A stretch of DNA of 64,000 bases from Atherinomorus stipes (lineage: Eukaryota; Chordata; Actinopteri; Atheriniformes; Atherinidae): NCBI GenBank assembly GCA_023101725.1, contig JALJCO010012847.1:302501-366500 (forward strand), read 5' to 3'. A program made the position numbers and the translations under genes. Below, piece after piece: positions 29,430 through 41,968 of this stretch; position 1 is the first letter of the stretch; every line of letters starts with the position of its first letter. The notes under the pieces were generated by a model. That model ran no database searches and had not been told where the DNA came from. It saw only the letters and a program-made list of their open reading frames with translations.

Positions 29430-32400
29430 ATGACGGGATCAAAAGCTCGTGTTATATTTCTTTTTCTTGTCTCGGTAGTTCGCGCAGACTTACCGGACAG
29501 GCAGCTGAATACGGTAAGGAAGGTTTTTAAATGGTGTGTTATGTTAGCGTGGTTAGCGTCACACCGTTAACTTGTAGGGAAACTGACAGGCAGACATTAT
29601 GCTTGTTCATGATCACTCACTTTCTTCTGATTTCCAAATTCTCACAGGAAAATATCCTGATTAACGTGACAACAGGGACGATTACAGACACTCATCTGCA
29701 AGATTCAAACAACTTACAGGTAAGTGGGCAGACAGTTGGTAAGCCCGCAGTTTCTCTGTGAAATGGAGGGCAGGACCACCAAGCATCTTCTTTTCTTTCA
29801 GATCAATTTAAACATTTCTGTGGGAGAGGAGCAGATATTGGTCAATGACGTCCCCGTGGAGCTGTCAGGTGTCACCAGGTTCAACTGTCAGGCACTTCTC
29901 TGTAAGTTTGTCTGGCCTGTTCACTACTTTTACCGGATTATTCAGCACATGTCCAGAAGACGAGGCTTTGTTCAAAGTCAGATATCTATGTTAAAGGTGC
30001 AGTGTGTAACAAAACCAACGGTCAATGGCAGAAAAATGTCATATATAATTCAAAACTGTGTCTTTGTCGATGTGTAATCGTGTCACTAGAATAGTTATAT
30101 GTTTTTTCTTAGAATGAGCCATTTATATCTACTTGTTGGGGGTCCACATACATGGAGGCTGCCATATTTGTACCACAATTTTATTTTGGACAAAATAATG
30201 TGTGTAAAGTGAGACCCCCCTGAAATTTGAAACTGTTGTACCGGCTTTGTTTGGGAGTTTCTAGGAATTTATACGTGAATTTACTCGCAGGTAACATTTC
30301 TGAGTCACTGATGTTCAGATTTAGCGTTCTGGATGGGGAAAAATATTGATTAATCGATGCATCTCAATACTTCCCCATGCAATTTAAAATCGAATCGGCA
30401 AATCCTCTGAATCGATTCACCTTTTGACGTGGGGGGGGGTCCATACAACGTGTTATTTACGTTGTATGGACGAATGCCACGTTAGACATTATCCTTTTCA
30501 TTTCAAGATGTTTTATTACCCAAAAATATAAGCTGGAGAATATTATTAGACTGGTTATCACCATTTTCTCCCAAAGTTTCTGTATGACTTCAAGATTTCA
30601 TTAGAATTTTGAGTTTAGAAAAAATTAATTTTACCTTGAGGGGATCACCCAAAACATTTGAGATTGCTTGGGGACCAGTAATTAATTATATAATGAAATT
30701 GAAAGCATTAAGAGAGGAATAATATCTTTGCTAATGAGGTAAATTTTGTATTTGTGTTATGTATTTATGTTGATCTCTGTTGTATGGCCATGACTTGTAT
30801 GTCTTAAAAAAGTGACAGTAGAAGGAAATATGCTCAGACGGATTTTATATTGTTTGCTTTTTCAATGGGTTATTGCCCGGCTCCACTATTTGATTTAGAC
30901 AGCACCTGTTTGTGTTGTGCTGGACGAACTGTTCAGGTGGCTGCCTAGTCTGGCAGACACTGGGGCTGTACGACGAAGCCGGTTAACAGCCCGGGTTTCT
31001 CTGTTCCTGGGTTGATTCAGAATCTGGGTTGTACGGCTATGAAGCTGGTTTAACTCGATAATTAACCAGGGTTTTCCAATCTTTAGTGTGGTACTTAAAA
31101 GGGGCGGTATTGGAGTCTGACAATGAGAATGGAGAAATAGAGAGCGACATATTTAATGGAGGAGAGATGATGATACGTAGATATGTTATGTTATATATTA
31201 TATATATATATAGTTATATATATAATATATAGTATAGATATGTAATTAGGAAATCATTAGGCAGAAGAAAGGTCGTGAGAAAAACAGGAAGGAATGCTGG
31301 AGAAAATTGTAGCTCTGTTATGGTAGTCGTGTGATTGTAAATATAAAAAATCGGCTCTGATATTTAGTGTCACTTAATCACACTACAGCGCTTCCTCTGT
31401 GGATTTCCTTCTCTCTGTCTTGTGATTTTCAGGTTGGCTCATGCACTATTGTAGGGTGGATGGGTGTGCCTCATAAATTATGATTTCTGCATGTATGATT
31501 TCATATTTTTAGATGCAGGGGAAATGAATGAGAAAAATAAAGAATATAATGGGCAAGGGTGATGAAATTCATTGAATGAATGAATGAATGATTTTATTGA
31601 GTGGGATTTGAACATGTGCAAATTGGTACAAAAATTTATGCATAATAAGATAATATTTGTTTTCATGAGGTGGGCGTTGGTTTATATTAAAATTAATTTA
31701 TTGAGTCTATTACCTGAATAAAACGTCAGTGCGATGCAGAGCATCTGTGGTGTTTTGGTGGGCTGCGATGCGTTACATTTGTGATGTTCGACTTAAAGCT
31801 GAAGATGTAGGAGTCAGAGAGGAAAATATATTTATATAAAGTGTCTCTGGCAAATCAAAAGGGTTGCACCATCTCTGAATTCCTCTAGGTTCCTCTCATG
31901 ATCTGCGCACAGTTCGAAAGTAAAAGTGGGCAGGCCATTTTCAAGAGGCTAATTGGTGGGGTGGTGTTTTATCTCTGTGATCTCTTATCCAGAACTTCCT
32001 GGTCGGACCAGGTTAGGCGTTCAGATAAGTTACCGGGGAGATAGAACCCGATCAGAAGTGAACAGCGTCATAGGAGAAAAACCAGGGTTACCCTGAAGTT
32101 ACCTCGATAAGAGAAAATCGGCTTCGTCGTACAGGCCCTGGGATTAGTTCAACCAGTAATGAAAGACAGGAAGCAACGTTGCTGTCTGAAGTTCAGGAAG
32201 TAGTGGAGCCGGGCATATAGCCCATTTGACCTGTCTGCAGTTGCTGTAGATATTTTTCAAATTATTTATTTTATTTTATTTATCTTTGTTATGTAGGACT
32301 GGGGGAGGGGGCAGTGAGAAGGGGAGTGCACATTTAATGAGTTACATCGTATTGAACTGGACTTGTGAGATGTATAAAATTTAAAAAATATGAGCTGACA

Positions 32401-34160
32401 AACAAAATACATTCGCATGGGCATGGAAATAAATATTTAAAAGTCTACAACAGTTTTTACTTCTCACTGAATTTGATATCAAAGCATTTAAATCAATATT
32501 GAATTGAACTGATATCAAATCAAAACCCAAAGAATTGAAATTGAATTGAATCGTGAGGGTTTTTTTTTTTTTTTAACAATACCCAGTCCTAGTTACTTAT
32601 TGAGGGCATTTTCTCCACATGTTTACTGGCGGTGTAAAGTTACCCTAGGTATGAAAACTCGTAGTACGGTCATAACTACACCTTAGACCACTGGATCCAC
32701 TCACAGATTAAAACATCTTTTTGTCTGGGAGAATTTTGGCCTCTGACGGCCACCGTATACTGCAGTGCTTGGCATATGAAGTCATTGCTATACCCGTCTT
32801 TACCTCTAGATGTCGGTAATTCTTACACACCGTACCTTTAACTCACCAGGGTTGTTTTTCAAATCAGGAGAAAATATGTATTAGACTGTTTCCTTGGGAT
32901 ATATAAGAAAATTGTCAAAACTAAGTTATGACTGGAACGCTGAATTCATAATAAGAGTTTGTATTTATGAAGTATTTAATTGATGGATTACTTATTGAGT
33001 CTGACTACTTTGTTGTTTTCCAGTGGACAACATCAATGGAAGCAGCGAGTTTGAATCTGGAGACCTGGTGTCCACCGTTACCCGAGTGATGGTGAGCCAG
33101 AACCGGCTGTACAGCGACTCAGAGGAGGTGGTCGCGTTGCAGGTCTTCAGCGAAGTCATTGAAATGGAGGGCAAGGAGGTAGATAACTTTCTCGAGTCAA
33201 ATGTAAAATGCTCTGAAGGAGTTGAAGATGACTGGTGTGCTGCTGTTTAGGTCCAACAGCCCGACATGTGTGAGGTGAAGATACTGATGAGTCCAGATTT
33301 CCAGAAGCTGGCACAGTTCACCAACATCTATCCCATCGGACACAGTGAGATTTTCAGGGCTCCAAGAGAAAACGATGTGGTTGTTACAGATCCACCAACT
33401 TCCAGGAAAGGTTTGTTTTCTCTTTTACCGTACTGTTTTTGTTGTTTATGGTCTGCAGAAGCTCTGTTTGCTGTGTATTCTGATCTTTTCTGCACCTCTG
33501 AACTCAGATGAAGAACAGCTGATATCCCAAACCACCAGCCAGTACCCCCACACAGAGAAGCACACAGAGACCACCCAGGAAGAGATTGCAGCCCCAGGAA
33601 AACTCCCAGAAACCCCCCTGCGCATGGACCCCGACCTCCTGTACAACACCAGATATGATTATGAGTCTGAGTATGAAGAGCAGAGCCGGACTGATCAGAA
33701 TCAGATGGAAACGCCGCCCAAGGAGTTCATATCTTCTTACTCTGTAAGTCTGATTAAGTCCTGCCTCTGTCGTAGTTCTGGTCCAGGTTCTGCAGCCCAG
33801 ATTGAACAAAGTTCGGGATAATGATTTTGAGCATAATTTGTGATTCTGGGATTTTACTGGGAGCTATTTTTTAACATATTTACAGAGGGAAAGCAGTTTG
33901 CATTTCCGTGTTGCATCCTGTGACAGATATGTATCAGATCCGGTGGAGACATTCACTAAGTGCTTCATCTCCTGGGGCAATCGTCCTGATGTGTCCATGG
34001 AGGTCACAGTTGTGTGAAAAAGTGTTTGCTCCCTTCCTGATTTCTTTTTTTTTTGCATGTTTTTCACACTTATATGTTTCAGATCATCAAACAAATTTAA
34101 ATGTGAGACAAAGATAACACAAGTAAACACAAAATGCAATTTTTAAATGAAGATTTTTAT

Positions 34161-34197
<37 letters not shown>

Positions 34198-37100
34198 CCG
34201 CGTATTTGCAACATTGAGGGGACCATGTTCTGGATTTTTACCATCACTGTGGGGACGTCTTGCCCTTGTGGGGACATTTTCTCCCCCTTGTTAAAACATA
34301 AATTAACTGTGGTTCATCAGGTTTGGAAAGCTGAGTTTAATTTCTCTAGCCACATCCAGGCCAGATTACTGCCACACCTGTTCTCAATCAAGAAATCACT
34401 TAAATAGTACCTACCTGACAAAGTGAAGTAGACCAAAAGATCCTCAAAAGCTAGACATCGTGCTGCGATCCAAAAAAATTCAGGAAAAAATGAGAAACAA
34501 AGTAACTGAGATCTATCAGTCTGGAAAAGGTTCCAAAGCCATTTCTAAAGCTTTGGGACTCCAGAGAACCACAGTGAGAACCATTATCCACAAATGGTGA
34601 AAACATGGAACAGTGGTGAACCTTCCCAGGAGTGGCCGGCCGACCAAAATGACCCCAAGAGCACAGCGACGGCTCATCCAAGAGGTCACAAAAGACCCCA
34701 GAACAACATCCAAAGAACTGCAGGCCTCACTTGCCTCAATTAAGGTCAGTGTTCATGACTCCACCATCAGAAAGAGACTGGGGGGCAAAAATGGCTGCAT
34801 GGCAGAGTTCCAAGACCAAAACCGCTGCTGAGCAAAAAGAACATAAAGGCTCGTCTCAGTTTAGCCAGAAAGCATCTTGATGATCCCCAAGACTTTTGGG
34901 AAAATACTCTGTGGACTGACGAGACAAAAGTTGAACTTTTTGGAAGGTGTAGGTCCCATGACATCTGGCATAAAAGTAACACGGCATTTCAGAAAAGGAA
35001 CATCATATCAACAGTAAAACATGGTGGTTGTAGTGTGATGGTCTGGGGCTGATTTGCTGCTTCAGGACCTGGAAGACTTGCTGTGGTAAATGGAACCATG
35101 AATTCTGCTTCTACCAAAAAATCCTGAAGGAGAATGTCCGGCCATCTGTTGGTGACCTCAAACTGAAGCGCACTTGGGTTCTGCAGCAGAACAATGATCC
35201 AGAACACACCAGCAAGTCCACCTCTGAATGGCTTAAGAACAACAACATGAAGACTTTGGAGTGGCCTAATCAAAGTCCCGACCTGAATCCCATTGAGATG
35301 CTGTGGCATGACCTTAAAAAGGCGGTTCATGCTGGAAAACCCTCCAATGTTGCTGAATTACAACAATTCTGCAAAGATGAGTGGAATAAAATTCCTCCAC
35401 AGCGCTGTAGAAGACTCACTGCCAGTTATCACAAACGCTTGATGCAGTTGTTGCTGCTAAGGGTGGAACAACCAGTTATTAGGTTTAGGGGGCAATTACT
35501 TTCTCACACAGGGACATGTGGGTGTGGATTTTTTTTCCCCCTTACTAATAAAAATCTTCATTTAAAAACTGCATTTTCTGTTTACTTGTGTTATCTTTGT
35601 CTTATATTTAAATTGGTTTGATCTGAAACATTTAAGTGTGACAAACGTGAAATGAAAGAAAAAGTCTGCACACTTACTTCCAGCTGCATTTATTCCAACG
35701 TTTCGATCACATCGGATCTTCCTCAGGTGACAAACGTGCAAAAAAAAAAACAGGAATATAAATATAAAATAGGAGGCAAATACTTTTTCACACAACTGTA
35801 GATGTTTAATATATACAGTCATCCTCAAAATTATTCATACCCTCCAATTAAAGAAAAGGCCAAATTGACAATAGTAATTCAGATAAGTAACGACAGAAAC
35901 TAATAATAAATAAAAGTTCACAAAATTATTATTTACCGAAATAAAATATTGCATTTGAATTGTGGTTGGAAATAATAATAAGAAAAAACAAATAAAACTA
36001 TCCGAGACACATTAGAGCAGCTTTCTCGAGAACAGCGGACCAAAATACCTGTCAACAGGTGCAGAAGTCTGATTGGATGTTACAGAAAATACCTGATTGC
36101 CTCAAAGTATGGTTCAATCATTCTTGTTTACTTGTCTCATTTTTTGTTTGTTTTTGAATATTTTTTTCAAACCACAATTCAAAATCAATGTCATGATTTT
36201 AATAGAATTTTTATATATTATTACTTTCGTCAATTTCAACTTATGACAGATGATTTTTTTTTTCCCTTCTGTAACTGGAGGGTATGAATAATTTAGAGGA
36301 TGACTGTAGATAGTAGGGGTGGGACTTGAAAAACTAATTAAAGGCTTTGTAATTAATTAATTTTAATTAACTGCATTTTCATTGCATAACAATAGTTGCC
36401 CTCAAAAGCAACATTTTCTACAATTTAAATTTAAATGAATTTTTGTGGACGACTGAATTAGAAAATGAGCACAGACAGTAATATTGTAACCTCTAGCTCT
36501 GTTATTGTCTAGAAAATTGTATTTCAATTAAAAGGAAGGAGAGAGAAATAGAAAATATCCCTGGCCAGGATTAAACAGACCTAAAGTTATAGTCCCATTT
36601 AAGTACTAACAGCTTTGGCTGTTCTCTAATTAAGAGTCCACAACATGTTCCAGTACTTTTAACTAGTGATCTGCGGATCAATACTCAAATATTGATACCA
36701 GCTTTTTATGTGCTATAATTGATTTTCATGTGAGAATATTGATGTTTTTGTAATTTTGAGTTAATATGGAGTTTATCCCAAACTGGAATACAGTGGAAAC
36801 CAGCTATAATATCTGGATCTTGTTTAAATCACACCCAGTTGGTAGAACTGAATGATAAATATCGATATAAGAAAGATCAATTAATGTTTAATTGAGATAT
36901 GGAATTAGACTAGGTTTCATCGGGTCATCGTCTTCTTCCGCTTCTCCGGGATCGGGTCGCGGGGGCAGCTGCCTAAGCAGGGATGCCCAGACTTCCCTCA
37001 CCCCGGCCACAGCCGCCAGCTCATCCAGGGGGATCCCGAGACATTCCCAGGCCAGCCGGAAGACTTAGTCCATCCAGCGTGTCCTGGGTTTCCCCCGGGG

Positions 37101-40100
37101 TCTTGTCCTGGTGGGACATGCCTGGAACACCTCACCAGGGAGGCGTCCAGGAGGCGTCCTGACCAGATGCCCGAGCCACCTCATCTGGCTCCTCTCTATA
37201 CGGAGGAGCAGCGGCTCTACTTTGAGCCCCTCCCGGATGACCGAGCTCCTCCCCCTATCTCTTAGGGAGAGCCCGGCCACCCTGCGGAGGAAACTCATTT
37301 CGGCCGCTTGCACCCGCGATCTCGTTCTTTCGGTCATGACCCACAGCTCATGGCCATAGGTGAGGGTAGGAACGTAGATGGACGGTAAATCGAGAGCTTC
37401 GCCTTCTGGCTCAGCTCCTTCTTCACCACAACGGACCGATGAGTCCTCATCACTGCAGACGCCGCACCGATCCGTCTGTCCATCTCCCGTTCCATTTTTC
37501 CCTCACTCGTAAACAAGACCCCGAGATACTTAAACCCCTCCACATGGGGCAGGACCTCGCTCCGACCCAGAGAGGACACTCCACCCTTTTCCGGGTGAGG
37601 ACCATGGTCTCGGATTTGAAAGTGCTGATTCTCATCCTGGCCGCTTCACACTCGGCTGCAAATCGCCCCAGCGAGAGCTGTAGATCACGGCCCGATGACG
37701 CCAACAGAACCACATCATCTGTGAACAGCAGAGACCCGATCCTGAGGCCACCAAACCGGATCCCCTCAACACCTCGGCTGCGCCTAAAAATCCTGTCCAT
37801 AAAGGTTATGAACAGGATCAGTGACAAAGGGCAGCCTTGGCGGAATCCAACTCTCACCGGGAATGGATCCGACCTACAGCCGGAAATGCGGACCAAGCTC
37901 TGGCATCGGTCGTACAGGGACCGGACAGCTCGAACAAGGGGGTTCGGCACCCCGTACTCACGGAGCACCCCCCACAGGAATCCCTGGGGGACACGATCAA
38001 ACGCCTTCTCCAAGTCCACAAAGCACATGTAGACTGGTTGGGCGAACTCCCATGCCCCCTCCAGGATCCTGAAGAGGGTGTAGAGCTGGTCCACTGTTCC
38101 ACGACCAGGACGAAAACCACACTGCTCCTCCTCAATCCGAGGTTCGACTATCCGACGGACCCTCCTCTCCAGTACCCCTGAATAGACTTTACCAGGGAGG
38201 CTGAGAAGTGTGATCCCCCTGAAGTTGGAACACACCCTCCGATCCCCCTTTTTGAAGAGGGGGACCACCACCCCAGTCTGCCAGTCCAGAGGCACTGCCC
38301 CCGATGGCCACATGATGCTGCAGAGTCGTGTCAGCCAAGACAGCCCCACAGCATCCAGAGCCTTAAGAAACTCCGGGCAGATCTCATCCACCCCAGGGGC
38401 CTGGCCACCGAGGAGCTTTTTGACTACCTCTGCGACCTCAGCCCCGGTGACAGATGAGTCCACCCCTGAGTCCCCAAACTCTGCTTCCTCCACGGAAGAC
38501 GTGTTGGTGGGATTGAGGAGGTCTTCGAAGTATTCTTTCCACCAACCCACGACGTCCTGAGTCGAGGTCAGCAGCCCACCATCCCCACTGTACACAGTGT
38601 TGATGGTGCACTGCTTCCCCCTCCTGAGCCGCCGGATGGTGGCCCAGAAACGCCTCGAAGCCGTCCGGAAGTCGTTCTCCATAGCCTCACCAAACTCCTC
38701 CCATGTCTGAGTTTTTGCCTCAGTGACCGCCAGAGCTGAGCTCTGCTTGGCCCGCCAATACCTGCCAGCTGCCTCAGGAGTCCCACTCGACTAGGTTTCA
38801 TTTATCAATATACGTAGTATGTTTTGTCTTTATATAGAAATGCTGCCCTTACTAGGGTTTTTCATATTCATTTTTTTTGGTAACGTTTGTTATTTGAATC
38901 TGTGGATTTACATTTAATTGTTATTTGAACAGCTAAGCATTATTTCATCTGGCAGGTTTAAATAAAACTACTTGTGATGTGTCATATTTAGCACTGACTG
39001 GGACTAAAAGTTACTCTATGAAGTTGCTTAGAAAGTGATTTTTCATTTTTCTTACAACGTATCAGATCAGTATTCACGATAATGGCTCGAATTTTGCTTT
39101 GTAGTGGATGGGAAAGAAAACCAATGGTATCACAAAAATTGACTTTTATCTTTTCAAATGTTTTTGAAAAGATACACATTATTCATCAAGAGGAAGTCAT
39201 ATCCGACCGTAAGGCTGGTCAGGATCAGTCAGTGGAACTCTGGAATTTTTTTAAAGTCTCATTTATGGAGCAGAGGTTGACATCTCCTGCTCTGACTCAT
39301 GCTGGGAGCTGGAACTGATGCTGGGAGCAAGAACTGATGCTGGGAGCTGGGAGCAGAAACTGATGCTGGGAGCAGGAACTGATGCTGGGAGCAGGAACTG
39401 ATGCTGGGAGCTGGAACTGATGCTGGGTGCAGGAACTGATGCTGATACTGGGAGCTGGAACTGATGCTGGGAGCTGGAACTGATGCTGGGAGCAGGAACT
39501 GATGCTGGGAGCTGGGAGCAGGAACTGATGCTGGGAGCAGTAACTGATGCTGGGAGCAGTAACTGATGCTGGGAGCAGTAACTGATGCTGGGAGCAGTAA
39601 CTGATGCTGGGAGCAGGAACTGATGCTGGGAGCTGGAACTGATGCTGGGAGCAGGGACTGATGCTGGGAGCTGGGACTGATGCTGGGAGCTGGAACTGAT
39701 GCTGGGAGCAGGAACTGATACTGGGAGCTGGAACTGATGCTGGGAGCAGGAACTGATGCTGATACTGGGAGCTGGGACTGATGCTGGGAGCTGGAACTGA
39801 TGCTGGGAGCAGGAACTGATGCTGGGAGCTGGGAGCAGAAACTGATGCTGGGAGCAGGAACTGATGCTGGGAGCTGGAACTGATGCTGGGAGCTGGGAGC
39901 AGAAACTGATGCTGGGAGCAGGAACTGATGCTGGGAGCTGGAACTGATGCTGGGTGCAGGAACTGATGCTGGGAGCTGGAACCGATGCTGGGAGCTGGAA
40001 CCGATGCTGGGAGCAGTAACTGATGCTGGGTGCAGGAACTGATGCTGGGAGCAGGAACTGATGCTGATACTGGGAGCTGGAACTGATACTGGGAGCTGGA

Positions 40101-41134
40101 ACTGATGCTGGGAGCAGGAACTGATGCTGGGAGCTGGGACTGATGCTGGGAGCTGGGACTGGATGGTGGGAGCAGGAACTGATACTGGGAGCAGGAACTG
40201 ATGCTGATACTGGGAGCTGGAACTGATGCTGGGAGCTGGGAGCAGAAACTGATGCTGGGAGCAGGAACTGATGCTGGGAGCTGGAACTGATGCTAGGTGC
40301 AGGAACTGATGCTGGGAGCTGGGAGCAGAAACTGATGCTGGGAGCAGGAACTGATGCTGGGAGCAGGAACTGATGCTGGGAGCTAGGACTGATACTGGGA
40401 ACTGGACTGAGACTCTCATAAGTGTTCCAGGACAGATCGGTGTACCAGGAAATCCTGCACTGACAAACGTTCCGTCTTGTTTGAACTGCCAACTGTGATT
40501 AAATGTGCTACGTTTTTCAGTGTCCTACATTCTTTTGTTATTAATAAATCATAAATAATACATTGAAGTCCCACCCCTAGGACATGTTCTTAGTTTGTTT
40601 TTTTACCAAAAAATACTTTACCAGTCCAAAGTTTGATGGAAAAACTTTGTTTTATTGGTCACTGGAGGTCACACCTGAATGTGGAACCTGGTCTAAGATT
40701 AGTTTGACTCCCTGCTGTGAAAGTTTTATGTCCAGTAGGGGGTTGCTCATTGAAATAATGTCCACATTCTCAGGCCATGTGTCGGTGGGTGGAGCAAGCG
40801 AGGGAGCGTCTGCGGCGCTTCTGCTCCGAGTCCCTGCCTCTCTTCTTCCTGGTCATGTGGGTGGTCGTGATCGGCATCGTTGGATCAGCCGTCATAGTCA
40901 AGATCTTGGACATGTTCTTCCCAGCTTGTGAACAAAAGTAAGTTTGTTGAATCCCTTGAAAATAATCTGGATGTACTGTATCTGCTGATTCTTCTCTTCT
41001 GGGATTCCTGTTTTCTTCTGGTTTCCAGGCACATTTTTCATCTAAACTCTGTCACTCTGCCGGAGGATGAGAAGTACAACCTGCTGGAGAACGTAGAAGC
41101 AGAAGAAGCAGCTGAAGAAGAGAAGAAGCCCTAA
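29430..41134 (+). CDS. ginm1: Glycoprotein integral membrane protein 1
   Basis: Type I membrane glycoprotein; molecular function poorly known. Eight coding exons: 29430-29513, 29648-29719, 29802-29901, 33024-33178, 33251-33410, 33508-33743, 40774-40937, 41029-41134. They total 1077 nt, 358 aa plus stop, with all junctions in frame. Residues 1-19 are a signal peptide (MTGSKARVIFLFLVSVVRA). N-glycosylation sequons: Asn34 (NVT), Asn56 (NIS), Asn90 (NGS). An acidic stretch rich in Thr/Pro/Gln is encoded by exon 6. The membrane helix is about residues 292-312 (LFFLVMWVVVIGIVGSAVIV). The cytoplasmic tail ends in EEAAEEEKKP. The family call rests on RLYSDSEEVVA and EVIEMEGKE in exon 4, the membrane topology and the PPIL4/KATNA1 neighbours. 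Introns 3 and 6 are swollen by transposons. Confidence 0.93.
29993..32842. mobile_element. TTAAAGG-end transposon split by nested insertions
   Basis: Left part 29993-30250 (TTAAAGGTGCAGTGTGTAA) and right part about 32760-32842 (TTACACACCGTACCTTTAA) together match the element at 24337-24710. About 2.5 kb of other repeats separates them: an outer one bounded near 30334 (GGATGGGGAAAAATATTG) and 32591 (CAATACCCAGTCCTA), one bounded near 30865 and 32223 (GGGTTATTGCCCGGCTCCAC and its inverse), and 30963-32137. All in GINM1 intron 3. Confidence 0.7.
30963..32137. mobile_element. Harbinger-like non-autonomous element
   Basis: Inverted ends GGGCTGTACGACGAAGCC and GGCTTCGTCGTACAGGCC, flanked by CTG on both sides, which fits the 3-bp duplications of PIF/Harbinger-type elements. 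No transposase frame remains. Class assignment is inferred from end structure only. Confidence 0.6.
34006..35798 (+). mobile_element. Degenerate Tc1-like transposon with long inverted arms
   Basis: Ends CAGTTGTGTGAAAAAGTGTT and its inverse; the right flank is TA, the left has mutated to CA. Subterminal arms (34020-34160 and 35545-35640, 35739-35790) are also inverted. The plus strand shows a broken transposase: GRPTKMTPRAQRRL linker, WTDETKVELFG and WPNQSPDLNPIE of the DDE domain, with several stops. A (GT)n run follows the left arm. The right arm carries a ~77-bp insertion (35650-35726) flanked by GTGACAAACGTG. Sits in GINM1 intron 6. Confidence 0.9.
35816..36306. mobile_element. Tc1-type MITE
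   Basis: About 490 bp. Inverted ends CAGTCATCCTCAAAATTATT and the inverse ending GAGGATGACTG, flanked by TA on both sides (35814-35815, 36307-36308). The interior keeps a small piece of transposase-like sequence without an open frame. Confidence 0.88.
36921..38788 (-). mobile_element. 5'-truncated LINE with defective reverse transcriptase
   Basis: Flanked by a perfect 13-bp duplication GACTAGGTTTCAT (36908-36920 and 38789-38801). The minus strand carries a 410-codon frame with reverse-transcriptase blocks CGFRPGRGTVDQLYT, FVDLEKAFDRVP, GFRQGCPLSLILF and LLFTDDVVLLAS. The catalytic box is normally FADD or YADD, so Ala is replaced by Thr. The 3' third continues in other frames (VRTPPGRLPGEVF at about 37130). 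The endonuclease is missing. I could not fix the clade. GINM1 intron 6. Confidence 0.93.
39277..40410. repeat. Minisatellite G, 19-bp unit, GINM1 intron 6
   Basis: About 58 copies of a unit like CTGATGCTGGGAGCAGGAA, with variant insertions. Long minus-strand frames (PASVPAPSISS-type) open in two frames simultaneously and are artefacts. The array lies 360 bp upstream of GINM1 exon 7 and could affect its splicing. Confidence 0.95.
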
Positions 41135-41468
41135 ATGAGAATGGACTTAACCAGCTCCTTCCAGTTTGATCTTATTTCTTCTTTAAACCTCTGATGTAAG
41201 CTTTGGTATGACCTAGTTCTGTTCAACACTTGAAACCAGACCTGTTCATCTCTAAATATGTTGGCCATGAAACAGGAGCATTCATGGAAATCCCCAAAAT
41301 TCAGTCACATGATCCCCAAAATGGGGACGAAGTGTGTTGGGTATGTTTTCATCCCAGCTGGCAAGTCTCAGAGCTTTTAGGCCAAATGCCCCAGTTTAAG
41401 TTGGGAGTGTTGGATGAGTGAGGACTTGGCACAGAGATCTAGTTGATAATGAGATTATTTCCCTCTAC

Positions 41469-41474
41469 AATAAA
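41469..41474 (+). terminator. Likely GINM1 polyadenylation signal
   Basis: AATAAA 335 bp after the GINM1 stop codon, in the sequence CTACAATAAAACTTT. It is the first canonical signal downstream. Confidence 0.6.
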
Positions 41475-41751
41475 ACTTTACCCCCTCAAAAACACATACC
41501 AGGATCATCTGATTAAAAGAGTGAAATCTTGTGAGTAGTTTTATATTTTCAGTTACACTGAAAAACCTTTTTTTTTTTTTAATTATTATTGTTTGGTACA
41601 AACATTGGGAACAGAACTGGTCTGTCTGGTCCCAGTAACCTGATTCCAAACAAAAACCGCATGAAGGGAAAAGCAACTTGAGTGACTTAAAAAGAATTCA
41701 CCACTTTTATAGTTAAAATGAATAAACTACTTGATGTCATGGGCAGACGCA

Positions 41752-41968
41752 ATTCAGACCCCAGCAGTTATATGTGACTGTAAGAAAAGCATGAGAGCAG
41801 CACTGTCCACTTTAAAGCTTCCGATCATTTCTCCACATAAAGCAAAACATACAAACAAGGCGCTGTATGAAAGCAGAGACTGCTGATTACAAAGATGTCT
41901 GTCTCATCTTTGTGAGACAAAAACTCTGGGAGCAGCAGCCAATCAGAAATCAGCTCTTATGAACTGGG
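41752..41968. repeat. Left copy of an inverted intergenic duplication
   Basis: About 215 bp related, in inverted orientation, to 48961-49146. Shared blocks include GCATGAGA, CTGTCCACTTTA, GATCATTTCTCC, GAAAGCAGAGACT, GTCTGTCTCATC and GCCAATCAGAAA. It lies in the GINM1 3' flank; nature unknown. Confidence 0.75.

Noticed and set aside
33886..34003. Exon-like sequence after an AG, just before the Tc1 element in GINM1 intron 6
   Set aside because: GINM1 is in frame without it, no family similarity was recognised, and it ends at the transposon boundary. It could be an old repeat.
37450..38682. 410-codon frame as a host gene
   Set aside because: It is a LINE reverse transcriptase with target-site duplications, truncated and with a changed catalytic box.
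39259..40492. Two frames of about 400 codons resembling a Ser/Gln/Pro-rich mucin-like protein
   Set aside because: Both are translations of the 19-bp minisatellite inside a GINM1 intron, on the opposite strand.
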